From contig JAVTVX010000013.1 in the NCBI GenBank assembly GCA_033439265.1, positions 3,374,501 to 3,438,500 on the forward strand: DNA of 64,000 bases, in the 5' to 3' direction. Within the stretch, counting starts at the first letter, position 1. Every line of letters starts with the position of its first letter. The position numbers and the translations under genes are program-made. This DNA is from Dillenia suffruticosa (Eukaryota > Streptophyta > Magnoliopsida > Dilleniales > Dilleniaceae). The notes under the pieces were generated by a model. The model saw only the letters and a list, made by a program, of their open reading frames with translations. It was not told the DNA's origin and made no database searches. Positions 12,033-24,128 of this stretch are shown in pieces.

Positions 12033-12834
12033 GAGAGATGTACGCATCTGACGCCAAAAATAATTTTTTTTTAAAAATAACCCTTAAATAAAAAAAATTT
12101 CAAAATTAACCCACGTTTATCGTGGGTGGAAGACGCGACAGGCTATGTCGCGACAGGTTATGTCGCGTCTTGAACCCGCGACATGGGTTCCTCCGCCTTC
12201 CGCGGCGTTCCTCCGCCCACGACTCTCTCACTCCCTCCCGCGTGCGGCTCTCTCTCTCCCTCCTCCAGCCGCTACTCTCTCTCTATCTCCTCCCCGCCGC
12301 TGCCGGCCGTCCTCTCTCCCTCCCTCCCCCAGCCGCGGCGCTCTCCCTCCCTCCTCCGCCCGCGACGGTCCTCCCTCCCCCCGCGATCGTCTTCCCTCTC
12401 TCCCCCCCCGCCCGCGGCAGTCTTCCCTCTCTCCCCCCGTGGCTCTCTCTCTTTCTATCTCCTCCCCCGTCGCCCGCGGTGGTCCTCTCTACCTCCCTCC
12501 CCCGCCACCCGCGGCAGTCCTCCCTCCCCCCGCGGCTGTCCCTCTCTCCCCTGCGCAGCTCCCGCGGCACTCCTTCCCGGATCCTGCAACAGTCCTCCCT
12601 CCCTCTCTCCCCCTCCGCGGCGGAGTGCAGCGAGAGCGAGAGGAGCGCCGATGTCGCGTCTTGGAGACGCGACACACCTCTGCTGCCGACACATCACAAC
12701 GTCGTGGGTGTAAGACGCGACATAGCCCGTCACGTCTTCCACCCACGACAAACGTGGGTTAGTTTTAGAATTTTTTTGATTCAAGGTTTGTTTTAAATTT
12801 TTTTTTTTTTTTTGGTCAGATGCGTACATTCCTC
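12033..12834. mobile_element. Non-autonomous inverted-repeat DNA transposon, GC-rich core (Mutator-like), copy 1
   Basis: This is an 802-bp element with terminal inverted repeats of about 130 bp. The outer ends are GAGAGATGTACGCATCTGAC (left) and GAGGAATGTACGCATCTGAC (right, reverse complement). Further in, both arms share TAACCCACGTTT.TCGTGGG, TGGAAGACG and GGCTATGTCGCG. It is flanked by a perfect 9-bp target duplication, CACCGTTTG, at 12024-12032 and 12835-12843. A 9-bp duplication is typical of the Mutator superfamily, but no transposase is present. The core (about 12190-12620) is C/T-rich with many CCGCGG-like words, and carries the sub-terminal palindrome GTCGCGTCTTGGAGACGCGA. The long open frames through it are low-complexity artefacts. 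Confidence 0.85.
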
Positions 12835-13139
12835 CACCGTTTGCGTTAGTTTTCAATGGAACGAAAACTAGGAAATTGAAGGACAAAAAACCAATGGGAG
12901 CTTTACGATTAATAATAATAGTTTTAATTGAAAGAATGAATTATATTAAATATAAGTGTATTTAATTATAAAATAGTTCAAATATAACATAGTTTAAACA
13001 ATAATGACTCTAAGGTGGGTAGAATGGGTTTAATAATAAAAAGATTATTTTATTTTTGACATTTTAATATATTTTCAACAAGGGGTCAAGCTTTTTAACT
13101 TATTGTGTCAGGTTGAGTTGCACTTTTAATAATAGATTA

Positions 13140-13440
13140 CAACAACAACAATCTGACACTTAATTCTAATAATTTGAGATTTACATTTGAGAGACAAATA
13201 TGAAGATTTAAAAATAAAAAAAAATAATAATAATTAATTAATTAATTAATTTTTTTTTTTAAAATATATAAAATGAATAGATAAAAGATAAATAAATATA
13301 ATAGTCTAATTCGTGTGAATTTTTCTACACTACTCATTTCTATCCAACGTCATTCTTTCATCTAAATTCTTAACTATCATATTTTTATGAATAAGTTATA
13401 TCCAAGTTTTCAACGATTTATCTTATATTTTATTTTTAAT
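13140..13440 (-). mobile_element. 3' end of an RTE-type LINE, minus strand
   Basis: It begins with AACAACAACAA (a (TTG)n tail on the minus strand, as known for plant RTE LINEs). It continues with sequence matching the LINE in the RRM-gene intron (17531 onward), for example ACTCATTTCTATC and ATATTTTTA.GAATAAGTT. On the minus strand it resembles the C-terminal 'LDRNEW' region after the reverse transcriptase. It is 5'-truncated and decayed. Confidence 0.6.
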
Positions 13441-13764
13441 AAAAGATCGATAAGATTTATTTCAAAAGTCAAAGAATTATGCTCAATTCCACCTAAATGC
13501 TAGGCCTATGCATCCATCTGACGTGCTTGAAATTCTAATAAAAATACTCACCGGGTTGAACATATGGGCATCCTTGTAATTGTATCCACAAACCCATCTT
13601 TTCATGTCCATCCCAATGCTAGGCCCAAATTCACTTCCTGAGCATGTCCTTGCATACCAGTTCTGCAAAAAAAGAAGGCCGGCCCGGCCCATTTTAATTT
13701 CGGATAAAAATTAAAAAAGGAACCAAAAAAATTAAACGTACTTCCTAAAATATAAGATCTGAAT

Positions 13765-13803
<39 letters not shown>

Positions 13804-16176
13804 GAAAGATGAGAGCAAAAGGGGAGATTGTGGGTGCCAAGAAAGTAATCTATTTATAATTAATTTCAACAGTACTATCAATTTTAGCTTTGTTTATAAG
13901 AAGATAATCATCAAAATTTAAAAGAAAAAAAAAATTGAGAAAATGCAACAGAGCTCTGATTCTTCTGAAAAGCCTATGAATTCCTTTTCTTTTCTATTTT
14001 TTTTCATATAAATATGAAAAATACAAGAGCTGTATATTGGCACTCAACAACCATAGTCACATACTCTTTGACATACCTATAGATCAAGCAATTGTGCAGC
14101 ATCCTCCACAGCTGATTCATTCTCTCTTGAATTTTCGGAGAACAATTTGTTTTAGAGAGAGAGAGAGAGATAGAGAGCCTTCAAACTCAAGATTCTTTGG
14201 ATTCGTTTCTTACATTAGATTCCATCTTGTACAAAGTCGTCGATAAGAGAAGACAAATTGTATGTCTTTCGTTGGACTGCCCGTCTCTTTCGTCTTTCCC
14301 ACTTGATTAGTTTTTTTTTTTAATTTTTTTTTCCCTCCCTTCACTATGAGGACCAGGCTGGGCCGATCTGATGGGCCTCAATCGGAATTGACAAAAATAG
14401 TCTTTTTAATATTGTTTTTTTCATGCCTACTTGTGTATTGATTCGAACCATACTAGTACTAGGATAAAAAGGAAACACAAGCTCATGCAACTCAAGGGTG
14501 CTATATCCCCCCCCCCCGGGAATCCATTCTTTTCCTCTTGAAAATAGAGTGGGTTATTGGAATTTTTTTTCCTCTTATTTTTCTATAAAATATAAGATTT
14601 TTTTTTTATAAAAATATATAATCAAACGGAATTAAATTAAAGAAAAGCAAGTGTTCCATATCAATTGAAATTGTAAGTTTGATTTATCTTTCTTTTTTGG
14701 CTGGTTTTGCCGTGACTTTGTGTTGCCTCCTCCCACCGTTGAACGAATTTGAGTGATGATGATGGTTTCAGATGATCAATGCCATTCTTGATCGGGTGTC
14801 AAAAATATTAAATTTTTAAATTTAAAATTTAAAAATAATGAACATCGGGAGTGTTTATCCTTCAATGAACCCGATAATTAAGTCGAATCAAATATAAATT
14901 AATTTCCAAATATTAGCTGATCAAGAAAAAAATAATAATATCAATGAAGTCTAAATCAATGGAGCATCACCAATTTGGCCAACGCATTTAAGATACACCT
15001 GATTCAATCAAACTCCAAACCAATTTTTCTGTTGTCCCCTTGCCATCGGTGAATGAAATAGTAAGTGAAAACTGTTCTTTTTCTTTTTTAGGACACTTTT
15101 TATTGTTCAATCTTAAGAATCGTTTCTCAACTCAAAGATCAAAAAACCTGACAAGCTAAGGGGAAAAGAGAAACAAAATAAAAAAAAAAAAAAAGTCCTC
15201 CATTCAAAAATTGATTTTCAGACCCACATGACATGTCTTAAACGGACAACAGACAATGGTTTTGAAGTGAAAGTATAAAAAAGAAAAAAAGGTTTGCTAT
15301 AATCTAATACTAACATAACTAGTGAAATCTTTAAAATAGAAAAATAATTTTAAATAAGATTGTTTTATTATTATTTTTTAACACTATAATTAAAAAATTT
15401 TCCCTTTTTTTTTGGTCTTTCCTGTAGAATTTATTGGGAATTAAATATTTTGAGATAATTAGTGGGTGAACGGGGAAAATTGGGTAGCCAAGCAAAACAA
15501 TATAATTTCCACGTTTTGTGGGCTGTCGAAGTTTAAACAAGAAAGGCAATTGATATGTTATGGTTTGGATCATGTTAATGTCATATCTGATGATGTTAAA
15601 TTTTAATTCTAATATTTATATTCAATTCTATCTTAACTCGTATTAAAAAAACTAAAAAATCCTTATGGACTTTTTAAAAAAAATTCTGATCCGATCTTAT
15701 ATATTACATATGTTTAAAAAATTGATCCGATTTGAGTATAAACTAACATAGACCCAAAAATAAATGATAAATAAAATTGTAAGGAAAAGGAAATACGAGA
15801 AATTAAGTCTATTTGAAATTGTTTCAAAATTTAAACGAAAAGAGTAACAAATAATCTATAATAAAATAAATTTTTTTTATAACATAAATTCATATCTAAT
15901 AGATCCGATTACTTTAATATTATAATTTAACCCTAATCCGACTCTTATCTGATTTTTGAAAAAAAGAATCCGATCAGATGGATTGGATTTTTCGGATATT
16001 CGTTTTGTTGGATCGGGCATGATTGCTATGTTTTAAAATGGTGGAATTTCCCAATTGGGCTTTTCCCGCCAACAGAAACATCTGCTCAGTTAGCGTAAAA
16101 ACTTAGGTCCAATCCAGTTCACCTCTCACCCAGTCACCTCTCCCCAAATGGACCTACTTGTGGCCCATCACCTGTT
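13441..16176. other. Intergenic, no gene seen
   Basis: AT-rich DNA with no supported coding exon. It holds a (GA)n tract at 13770-13801, a run of about nine C at 14509 and several A/T runs. Confidence 0.5.
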
Positions 16177-16185
16177 CGCTTTCTT

Positions 16186-16284
16186 TTCTTTTTTTTTTTT
16201 TCGGTACATATCCGGGACTCGAACCTGAATTATTTCTTGTGAATAGGGAAGGTGTCACTTAAGCCAAAGCTCTTCGGCCCGGTC
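16186..16284 (-). mobile_element. Short tRNA-derived SINE-like insertion upstream of the RRM gene
   Basis: On the minus strand it reads a tRNA-like sequence with TTGGCTTAAGTGACACC (box A-like) and CAGGTTCGAGTCCCGG (a very good box B), then an A-run. CGCTTTCT occurs on both sides (16177 and 16285), a possible short target duplication. It ends about 85 bp before the RRM start codon, so it probably lies in the promoter or 5' leader. Confidence 0.55.
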
Positions 16285-16368
16285 CGCTTTCTCACTCTCT
16301 CTCTCTCTCTCTCTCTACCCAAGCTTTGGTTCGCCTCGGGGGATTTTGCGGGGGGAGAGAGAGAGAAG

Positions 16369-19300
16369 ATGACGATTGACGACGAGAAATCGGTTTACGT
16401 GGGAGGACTTCCCTACGACGCCACCGAAGAGAAAATTCGTGACGCCTTCCAATTCTACGGTTCCGTTGTCGCCGTCAAGGTGCCCTCTCGAAACCCTAAT
16501 TTCTCCTCCTCTTTCCATTTTGATTTCAATTTTACGTTGCGTCGGTTGATGGTATTTTTGGTTTATAGGGTCTCTCATTTCCATTTTCCTTTCTCAAGCG
16601 ATCTGTTTCTGTGTCTTGAATCAATGCCCTGCTGTTTGTTCTGTTAGCTTGGCCGATTTGATTTTCCGGATTTGGTTGTTTGAACCAGGCTGTATATATC
16701 GAACTCATGAGTTCTGAAGTTAGTTTCTATTTTCTAGAATTTGGTTCCTCTGAGGAACTTTTTTTTTTTGGTTATTAGCTATTTAATGTTCGAGTCTAAC
16801 GTGGGACTATTCGGACATACGTTAGATATGCGCTATCCGGTTTATTATTTTTTTCAATTAAATATTGGACGCCTCTAGAAAAACTTTTTATACCCTACGC
16901 AATTCTTGTTTTTACTTAGAATCCTTTTATCAATTACAATAGTTGGCTATCCAATTCAAAACTAAATCAGAAAATGGTTATACTCGAACTATGCGGACCC
17001 TTATATGCTAATTTTTATGTACTCGGCTCATCAACTATAAATTTGTGTTGTCTGTCTGTCGTTTTTTATAATGTACCTATGTCATGTTGTGTCTGTGTCT
17101 TGGTTAGTATCCATGCTTTCTTGGTTATTATGTTGTTCTTGCTCTGATGATAGGGAATTACATGTACATGTTTCATTCATTGTTCATAGCTTTAGTTAAA
17201 AAGTAAGTTTGTGCCATAGAGGGGATAGATGATACCAAATCAAATACTGATTTTCACTTACAGATAATTAATGATCGTCGGGTTGGAGGAAAATGCTATG
17301 GGTTTGTTACTTTTAGAAACCCACGGTCGGCGTATAATGCCATTAGAGAAATGAATGGCAAGGTATGTATACAATATTTCCGGTGTTTACTTTCAGTGCA
17401 GTCGAAGCTCAAAGATATTGTTTTCCTTTGCTTTATTCAAAGATGAAGAACTTCTGCTGCTTTTTCAACACTCTAATTTCTTTGGTTGCTCCCACTTAAA
17501 AAGTTAGAAAATTTCTTCCAATTGTACAGTAACAACAACAATCTAACCTTTAATCCTAAATTTTAGGATCAACTATTTGAAAGACAAATATTGGGAAGAT
17601 TAAAAAAAAATGTTGATTTAATATGTGCGGATTCTCCTACGTCACTCATTTCTATCTAAAACCATATTTTCAACTAAACCTTTAATTATTATATTTTTAC
17701 GGATAAGTTGCATTCAAATTTTCAGCGGTCTACCTTTATATTTTGCTAAATCTCTTATATTTAAATTTGCGGTCCTCCTAACAAGTGCGTTTTTGGGTTT
17801 TCGTTGCATATGTCCAAATCATTTTAGATGACACTCTCGCATTTTGTCCACAATTGAACTAACTTTCAATTTATTACGTATTTTTTCGTTTTTAATTCTA
17901 TCTCTTTTAATTTTGTCACATATCCACCTAAATATTGTCATTTCAATCACAATCATTTTATACTCTTTTTGTTGTTTAATGGTCTAACACTCAGTGTCAT
18001 ACAATAGTGCAGGTTTTATTACGATTTTATAGAACTTTCCCTTTATCATTCATACCCCCGTAAGCTCAGACTCAAATGAATTGTTTCAGTAGTGGATCGC
18101 CCTGACATAAATCCAAATTGATTTTGAGATACATTTATCTCCAATTTCAATCTATGCTCTATCTCTCTCCCAAAATTTCATAGTGTGACTTATAAGTTTA
18201 ATTCATCTGTAGCTGAAACAATCTTATATGTCTTATTTATTCTTATACAGTGATACAAGTGTGCTCTTCCTCCATGCTTGGAGTATTTTTTTGGTTTGTC
18301 AAATTTTGTTGAAAAAATCCACTATATCAAGTTCACCCAAATATTTCCACACCTCAATAGGAAATGTCATCGGGTCCTATGGTTTTATTATTCTGCATTC
18401 TCTTTAAGGTCTCCTTTAGTTTATGGAGATGAATTTTACATTTAAAATTTCTTTTAACTACACATTGTTTAAAGAAACTGTAATTTAAGAGTTGTGTATT
18501 TGGTTCAAACCGCAAAGTAGTCACTCTTTCTTATTGATTTGAACCTTTTGATTGGTGATTTTGAAAATAGACCATTGGTGGGCGGGTTGTAAAGGTGAAT
18601 GAAGTGAGCATCAGGGGTGGAAGACCAAATTTCGGTTGTGAAAGTGTTCAACGTATTGGGAATAGGGGCATCGACCGGGAGAGGGCAAGAGATCGAGAAA
18701 GAGATTATGATCGTGATAGGGACCGACATCAAGACCATGTCAGGGACAATTCTTGGGATCGTGACCAAGAAAGAAATAATGAATATGAGCGTGAATGGGA
18801 TCACAATCGGGCAAGGGATCGCAGTTTGGAGAGAGATCAGGATCAAGACAGAGATATGGAGGCATTTGAGCAAGAACAGAGTAGAATTATGGATTTGGAA
18901 CAGGAAAGAGAGGTTGATATGGACCAACGTTATGATTTGGAGATGGATAGAGCCAACGATCATCACAAAAGTGTTAAGAAGGATGTAGAACAGAAATCAA
19001 GAAGAAGAAATCGGTAAAATGTTTTACTTATTTGTTATTAATCAGTGAAAATGTGTCTAATACTTTTCCAGCATTATCACACATGACTTCAGGTTGGCTA
19101 ATATTTGATATTTTTTAAACCTATATGCTGTCTGCAATGGTTTGTCCTAATTTCGGCAGATCTTCATGTGTTGAATCCTTGTTTTATGCTCCAGCTTATG
19201 TTCCCTACAATTTACATAGCGATTGTTAGTTCCTCCACGTCATTTAAGATAATAGCCTTATGACTATTTTATATCCTTGATGTGAAATACACTCAAATAT

Positions 19301-22300
19301 TGGAATTTCTAAAAGTTATAGTTTGTCCTTGAATCAGCTATATGTCAATTTGAGCAAGTGAGCTGATACTAGATGAATGTTGTGTTAATTAATGGATAAT
19401 ATGTACTTAAATTCTATAGTTTTTGTTATTTAGGAACAAGGTTTCCAAATGACAGAAAAGTTGAGGACAATGTGGGTATAGATTTAGGGTGAAGTGCATT
19501 AGCATGTTATATGATCATAAATTGCAAACTAAATTATAAGGAAAATGTCATATAATTATAATAAGGTGAGCAATGATTGAAATGTAGGGCAATTAGATGT
19601 AACTTCTGTATGGTGTGATTTAATGTTATGAATATTAAGGTTTCGGCTAGTTTGAAGAGGCAAAATAAGATCTGAATTGCATGTGACAGGAGAAAGTAGG
19701 GGTAGCTTTGTGAGGTGGAGATGAGAGAATCGATCAAAATGGTTTGATCATGTTCAAATAGTATCTTTGAGTGTATTTGCATGAGACTAAATGGCACTTG
19801 AATTGAAGGTTCCTGAAGTTGAGAATTAGGAGATCTAAAAATGGAAAACATCGAATGAGATGACAAGAAGTATGCCAAAGGCAAGACAGAATTTTCACAC
19901 TGAACTGGAGCATTGCTGTCAATATATCCTATGGAATTTTCTTCAGTGTGTATCTTTGAATTATTTACTTTAGTTCATGGTCTACCGGATGCTTCTTCTG
20001 TCAAGGTGATGTCTTGTGCTGTGTTATTTTTGGTCACCTTTAATGCATGAGATAAGGGGATGATTGAATTGGATTGGATTAAAATGAGTCCAATTCCTAT
20101 GTTTATTTCAGCAAGGATTGATTTCGGTAAAAGCCTAGGAGGACTAATTTATTCAAGCTACGACCCTTTTATCCATGTCAATGTGTTAAGTTAATCCCAC
20201 CTATACTCATGGGATTGAGTGGGATCAGATAATTTTATTCAAATTTTTGATTGTCCACTTGTAGATATATGTAAGTACACTTGTATGTGTACATACACAC
20301 TCACATATACATGTACAAATATATATCCAACATGATATAGTTTATTCTATCCTGTCCCATCCTATCTTGTGTGACCTTGAAGTAATTGGAATTAATAGCA
20401 CTTATACTCTATTCAAATATGATGAAGGTTATAATAGCTTTAAAAAATTCAAGATTCTCAAAGTACATGATAGAGATGATTCTTTGTGCAGTTCCCATTC
20501 CCCTTCTAATGATCGACGTGCTAGAGAAATCTCATCAAATTCTAGTGAAGATTACCATGGCCAGGTTAGGTTGGAATATTTCTTCTCCTTGGATAGGTCT
20601 TGTTTTTCTCAGCATTTTTTTTTCTCATTTATTTACTTTGATCTTATTGCTATAGGGTAAAGAAATATTGGAGGAAGCAATTCATAGACGTGAGGAACTT
20701 CAAAAAGAGGTCTGCTTTCTTCTCATGTGACAATCTTAAGTCAGTTGCTGGCATTTCCATCCCAATTACCTGGACTCTGCTTTGGGGAAGTGTTTTGATC
20801 ATCCATTTGTTTGACTAGGATATACACATTCAATCTCTATCTTCAGTTTCAATTTACAAAATTGCAGTTTGAGTCAGTTTTGTGCAAGTCATAATGTGTT
20901 CTTGCAAAACGTGTACGGCAATCTTAAAACACTTCTTTTCCATATATCCCAGAATTCCTTTTCATAAGATGGTTCTTGACATTGACCTTTTAAGGTTTAC
21001 AGACTTCCCCAAATCACCGTATTTATAATCCTCATTTTATTATGATCTTCATGTTCTTTTTCTTGTAGCTTATATTTGTTTTTGAAGATTTCTTCACAAT
21101 TATCTAGCCTCGTTGTGAGTGGCTGAAGAAACTGGAAATTTTTTTCACTGTCAGATTTCTCAGATTGAAGAGAGATTAGAAGACGAACAGCGCTTTATAT
21201 TGGAGTTGCAGGAAAAATCTCAGGCAAGTCCACTCCTGTTTTGGATAGCTTTCTTTGTTGATTTCCCAGAAGCGAAGAAATTTCCTCCGGAAAATAACTA
21301 TCTTGGGGCATCTATTTTCAAGAACAAACACCCTAAATTTACTTACCTGTGGAGAACTTGATGATCAATGCAGAAATTGGAGGATGCCGTGACTGCTGCC
21401 AAAAAGCTCTCTTCAAAACGTAAAATGCATTTGACAAAGGTTAATGGCTGCAGTGTTTGCTTGATGTCCAGAACATCATCTTTTTGCTTCGGAAATAATT
21501 GATTTTTTGTGCTTCATCTGCAGCTTTGCAAAAGCTATCTGCAAGTACAAACTTATGCAGAAAAACTTAAAAGCTCTGAACAGGAATTTGAGGTTTGTTT
21601 TTTTTCTTTCTTTCTTTGCTCACATTAGATAAAACAATGACGTAATTTGTATTGAGCAAGCTACAGAGGACCTGGTGGATGGGCACTGAATTTTCCGTGC
21701 TTTTGGATGTTGATCATTTGCATCAAAGTACATACAACATATTTCTTATTATCATGGCATGGTTGACCAGGACCATATTGAATGTGTCAGATATCAGATG
21801 ATAATATTTGGCACCCTGCCCTCTGGAAGATTTATGATTCCTAGGGCATGTTCGGTATGAGAGAGGAAAAGTAGAGAACAATAAATGCATAAATATATCA
21901 CATAACACCTATGTTTATGAGGCATAGATTTTTGTAGGGAAGAGAGAAAAAAGGGAGGGGCTGGGATGGGATAAGGATGGGTATAATATATTACCTTACC
22001 TAAAGGAAGAATGACACTCCCATTTTGTACAGAGTATGAAACATATTACCATACATTTCCACAGGTACATTTTTTTGATTTTCTAAAAGGTTAACTCTAT
22101 TCTTTACCCTTGTATCAAACATACTTGCTGCTTACATAAATGTTCTAAATACGGCAAGTCCGTGCTGGTACCTATTTTTTAAGTACATTTCAGTATAGGT
22201 TTCTAAATTGGAGTTATGCAAGAAACTTGTCGCTCGTCAGTTTTCCTTTCAAAGCTTTTGTGTAGTCTCGTGAAGCTCCATAGTTCATACGGTAAATTGG

Positions 22301-22600
22301 ATTGTATTTGGTGCTTCTAGACTGCTAAAGAAATGGTTTACATATCAAGGATCAGAAATTGCAAACTTCTTCTTTTTCCTTTATTCTTTTGAATTAATAA
22401 CAGATGTTTGGCATGATCTGAACCCCAGTGAATATGTATGGAATGTTGCTTTTCAAAATTATCTGCCGTCTGGGAAATTTGATCAGATGCACATGCACAT
22501 TACTTACATTATCAAATTTTCTTGCTGATAGTCTCTCATGGAGGCGGCAAAAACAGATGTAGACATGGGTGATCTTCCTGGCGAAGGATATGGTCCTTGA
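16369..22600 (+). CDS. RRM RNA-binding protein with Arg/Asp-rich middle and coiled-coil tail
   Basis: Exons: 16369-16479, 17264-17362, 18571-19013, about 20438-20564, 20656-20709, 21155-21223, 21374-21439, 21524-21592 and 22532-22600, counting the uncertain fourth. Phases agree and give about 368 residues. One RRM fills residues 8-83, with RNP2 VYVGGL (9-14) and RNP1 KCYGFVTF (47-54). Next comes an RD/RE-repeat region like those of splicing factors (about 95-200). The tail (ISQIEERLEDEQ.. onward) is a predicted coiled coil, ending in EGYGP. The start is the first ATG, 7 residues before the RRM; no upstream in-frame ATG exists. Intron 6 (21224-21373) uses a GC donor (CAG/GCAAGT). The 5' edge of exon 4 is the weakest point: the acceptor AATAG at 20437 fits the phase, but a 7-nt microexon at about 19435 is an alternative. 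A nuclear role in pre-mRNA processing is inference. Confidence 0.82.
17531..18430 (-). mobile_element. 5'-truncated RTE-type LINE, antisense in RRM intron 2
   Basis: The minus strand encodes decayed reverse-transcriptase segments. One is an IEVWKYLGE..TLV.LYKNK stretch (18.25-18.38 kb). Another is VSQNQFGFMSGRSTTET (about 18.12 kb), the conserved NQFGF..GRST block. A third is KFYK.V.KPALLYDTEC (about 18.0 kb), and a fourth is VDKMREC.LK.FGHMQR.P..A.VRR (about 17.8 kb). In-frame stops and an internal deletion between GRST and KFYK show it is dead. A (TTG)n tail on the minus strand (AACAACAACAA at 17531) is typical of the plant RTE clade. It accounts for most of the 1.2-kb intron. Confidence 0.85.
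19560..19920 (+). mobile_element. Possible LINE remnant in RRM intron 3
   Basis: The plus strand shows MRESIKMV then, after a gap, WKTSNEMTRSMPKAR. This faintly resembles the C-terminal part of RTE reverse transcriptases (KMRE..L.WFGHV, then GRPKKTW). It is heavily decayed and weakly supported. Confidence 0.3.
21842..22132. mobile_element. Possible MITE in RRM intron 8
   Basis: GGGCATGTTCGGTATGAGAG at the left and, reverse-complemented, GTATGTTTGATACAAGGG at the right look like diverged terminal inverted repeats about 290 bp apart, as in hAT-like MITEs. No target duplication could be fixed. Confidence 0.3.
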
Positions 22601-22861
22601 AAATGACACCATATGATGTCCCATTGAAGTTCAGAAATCTTCTAATGCATTTTGACAAGCCTCTTTTGTGCAGTGTACTTCTGGTACGATTGAATCCTTA
22701 ATTGTCTATATTTCGCTTTTGTCTGGATAATAGCTTTGTTTCATCGCAGCCCTGTCAAATGAATATTTAAGATCACAGAATCATAATATCATGTGATCAT
22801 TTTATGGGTCTGACATTGAGACTATTATTGTTTGACTAGGTGGATACTAGTGCATTTCTTT

Positions 22862-23050
22862 CTTTCTTTTTTTTTTTTGGTTTTCAACATCGATATACGG
22901 GATTTATCCAATTAATCTGGTTTGAGCACTGCGAGACCTATTTTAGGGGTTAGTTCTCCTAAATTTTTTTTCTCTATTCTTAATACTCGAATTCGAGATC
23001 TCTGATTAAGGGGTAGAATGTCCGATCACTCAACCTAAAAGAGTTTGGTG
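22862..23050 (-). mobile_element. tRNA-derived SINE (family SINE-1), copy C
   Basis: The minus-strand copy opens CACCAAACTCTTTTAGGTTG and has its T-run at the left. It has box-A-like AGGTTGAGTGATCGGACATT and box-B-like CGAATTCGAG. TGCATTTCTTT (22851-22861) and TGCAATTCTTT (23051-23061) are an 11-bp target duplication with one mismatch. It lies about 260 bp beyond the RRM stop codon. Confidence 0.82.
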
Positions 23051-23389
23051 TGCAATTCTTTAATTAAGCATGAGGTTTTGCAAATTGCTCTTTGTTGAGT
23101 TTGTTGAGTTTGTTGAGTTAGAATATCTTGCGAATGCAAGTTTAATGCCCCTTTTATTTAATTTTTCCTTATAAAATATGTTAACATAATACTACTGTTT
23201 GGATTAAACCAGGATAATGGAAGTTGTATGGAAAGCTAGGTTTTCGCTGTTACCGATAAAACCTTTTGACTGAAATGTGTGAAGAAGAAAAGGAAGGATA
23301 TACTTTAGGTGCCCGTCTTCTTTTGGACCCAATTCTATGGTTCACCGAAGAATGGACAGGCCCATCTGATTTAGTTTAGCATTATGTAT

Positions 23390-23567
23390 TTTTTTTTTTG
23401 GTATTATACCGACCGGTATCCGGAGTCATATTCTGATTAATTAGATTCGGGATTTGCAGTGATCCATTTAAGGGGGTTATTCTCCCAACGTAGATTTTTT
23501 CATATCTAATCAGTGAGTTGAATCCGAAAACTTGGTTAACATCTCATTAGGTCAATTATTTGATGAT
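23390..23567 (-). mobile_element. tRNA-derived SINE, copy D, perfect 16-bp target duplication
   Basis: A 178-bp minus-strand SINE with a T-run at the left, flanked by GTTTAGCATTATGTAT at 23374-23389 and 23568-23583. Its head has box-B-like GGATTCAACTC. The body is related to SINE-1 but diverged (GGTCGGTATAATACC before the A-run). The intact duplication marks a recent insertion. Confidence 0.87.
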
Positions 23568-23903
23568 GTTTAGCATTATGTATATGTATATGCTTCTTTC
23601 AAAATCAAATAAAATGTTATTCAAATAAAATGGTTTTTTAGGTGGATCAATTGAGGTAAGCATAAAAATTGGTACAACATTCCTGTCATTTTACCTCGAT
23701 TGGTCAATTTAAGGTTCATCGCCTATCTGAATTACCTCATCCTTCAAAATCAATCTATATTGATGAGTGGAAGAGAATTTGGAAATTTTTCTTTGGAAGA
23801 TAAATTCTTGATAATTGGAAAGCAATATTAATCACATATTGGGTATCGGTGATGGAGATGACAATTTTAGTATACAATATAGCTAGTGCGCTCTCTCTCT
23901 CTC

Positions 23904-24096
23904 GAGACATGTTCCAAAATATCCCAATAAAAAAAAAAAATTTTTAAAAAAACCACCAGTCTAAAAATATTTCGTTAAATAACCCCAATTTGTCGCGTCT
24001 TGAAGACGCGGCACAGTGTGTCGCGTCTCGAAGGCGCGACAATCCAATTTCGAGAGAGGGAGAGAGTGTGTCGCGTCTTGAAGACGCGACAACCCC

Positions 24097-24128
<32 letters not shown>

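Noticed and set aside
12122-12886. Pro/Ser-rich frames of 130-224 codons
   Set aside because: Composition artefacts of the C/T-rich core of the transposon at 12033; no start context or splice logic.
18505-18966. 153-codon minus-strand frame
   Set aside because: Mirror image of the Arg/Asp-rich RRM exon 3, whose sense frame joins cleanly to RRM exons.
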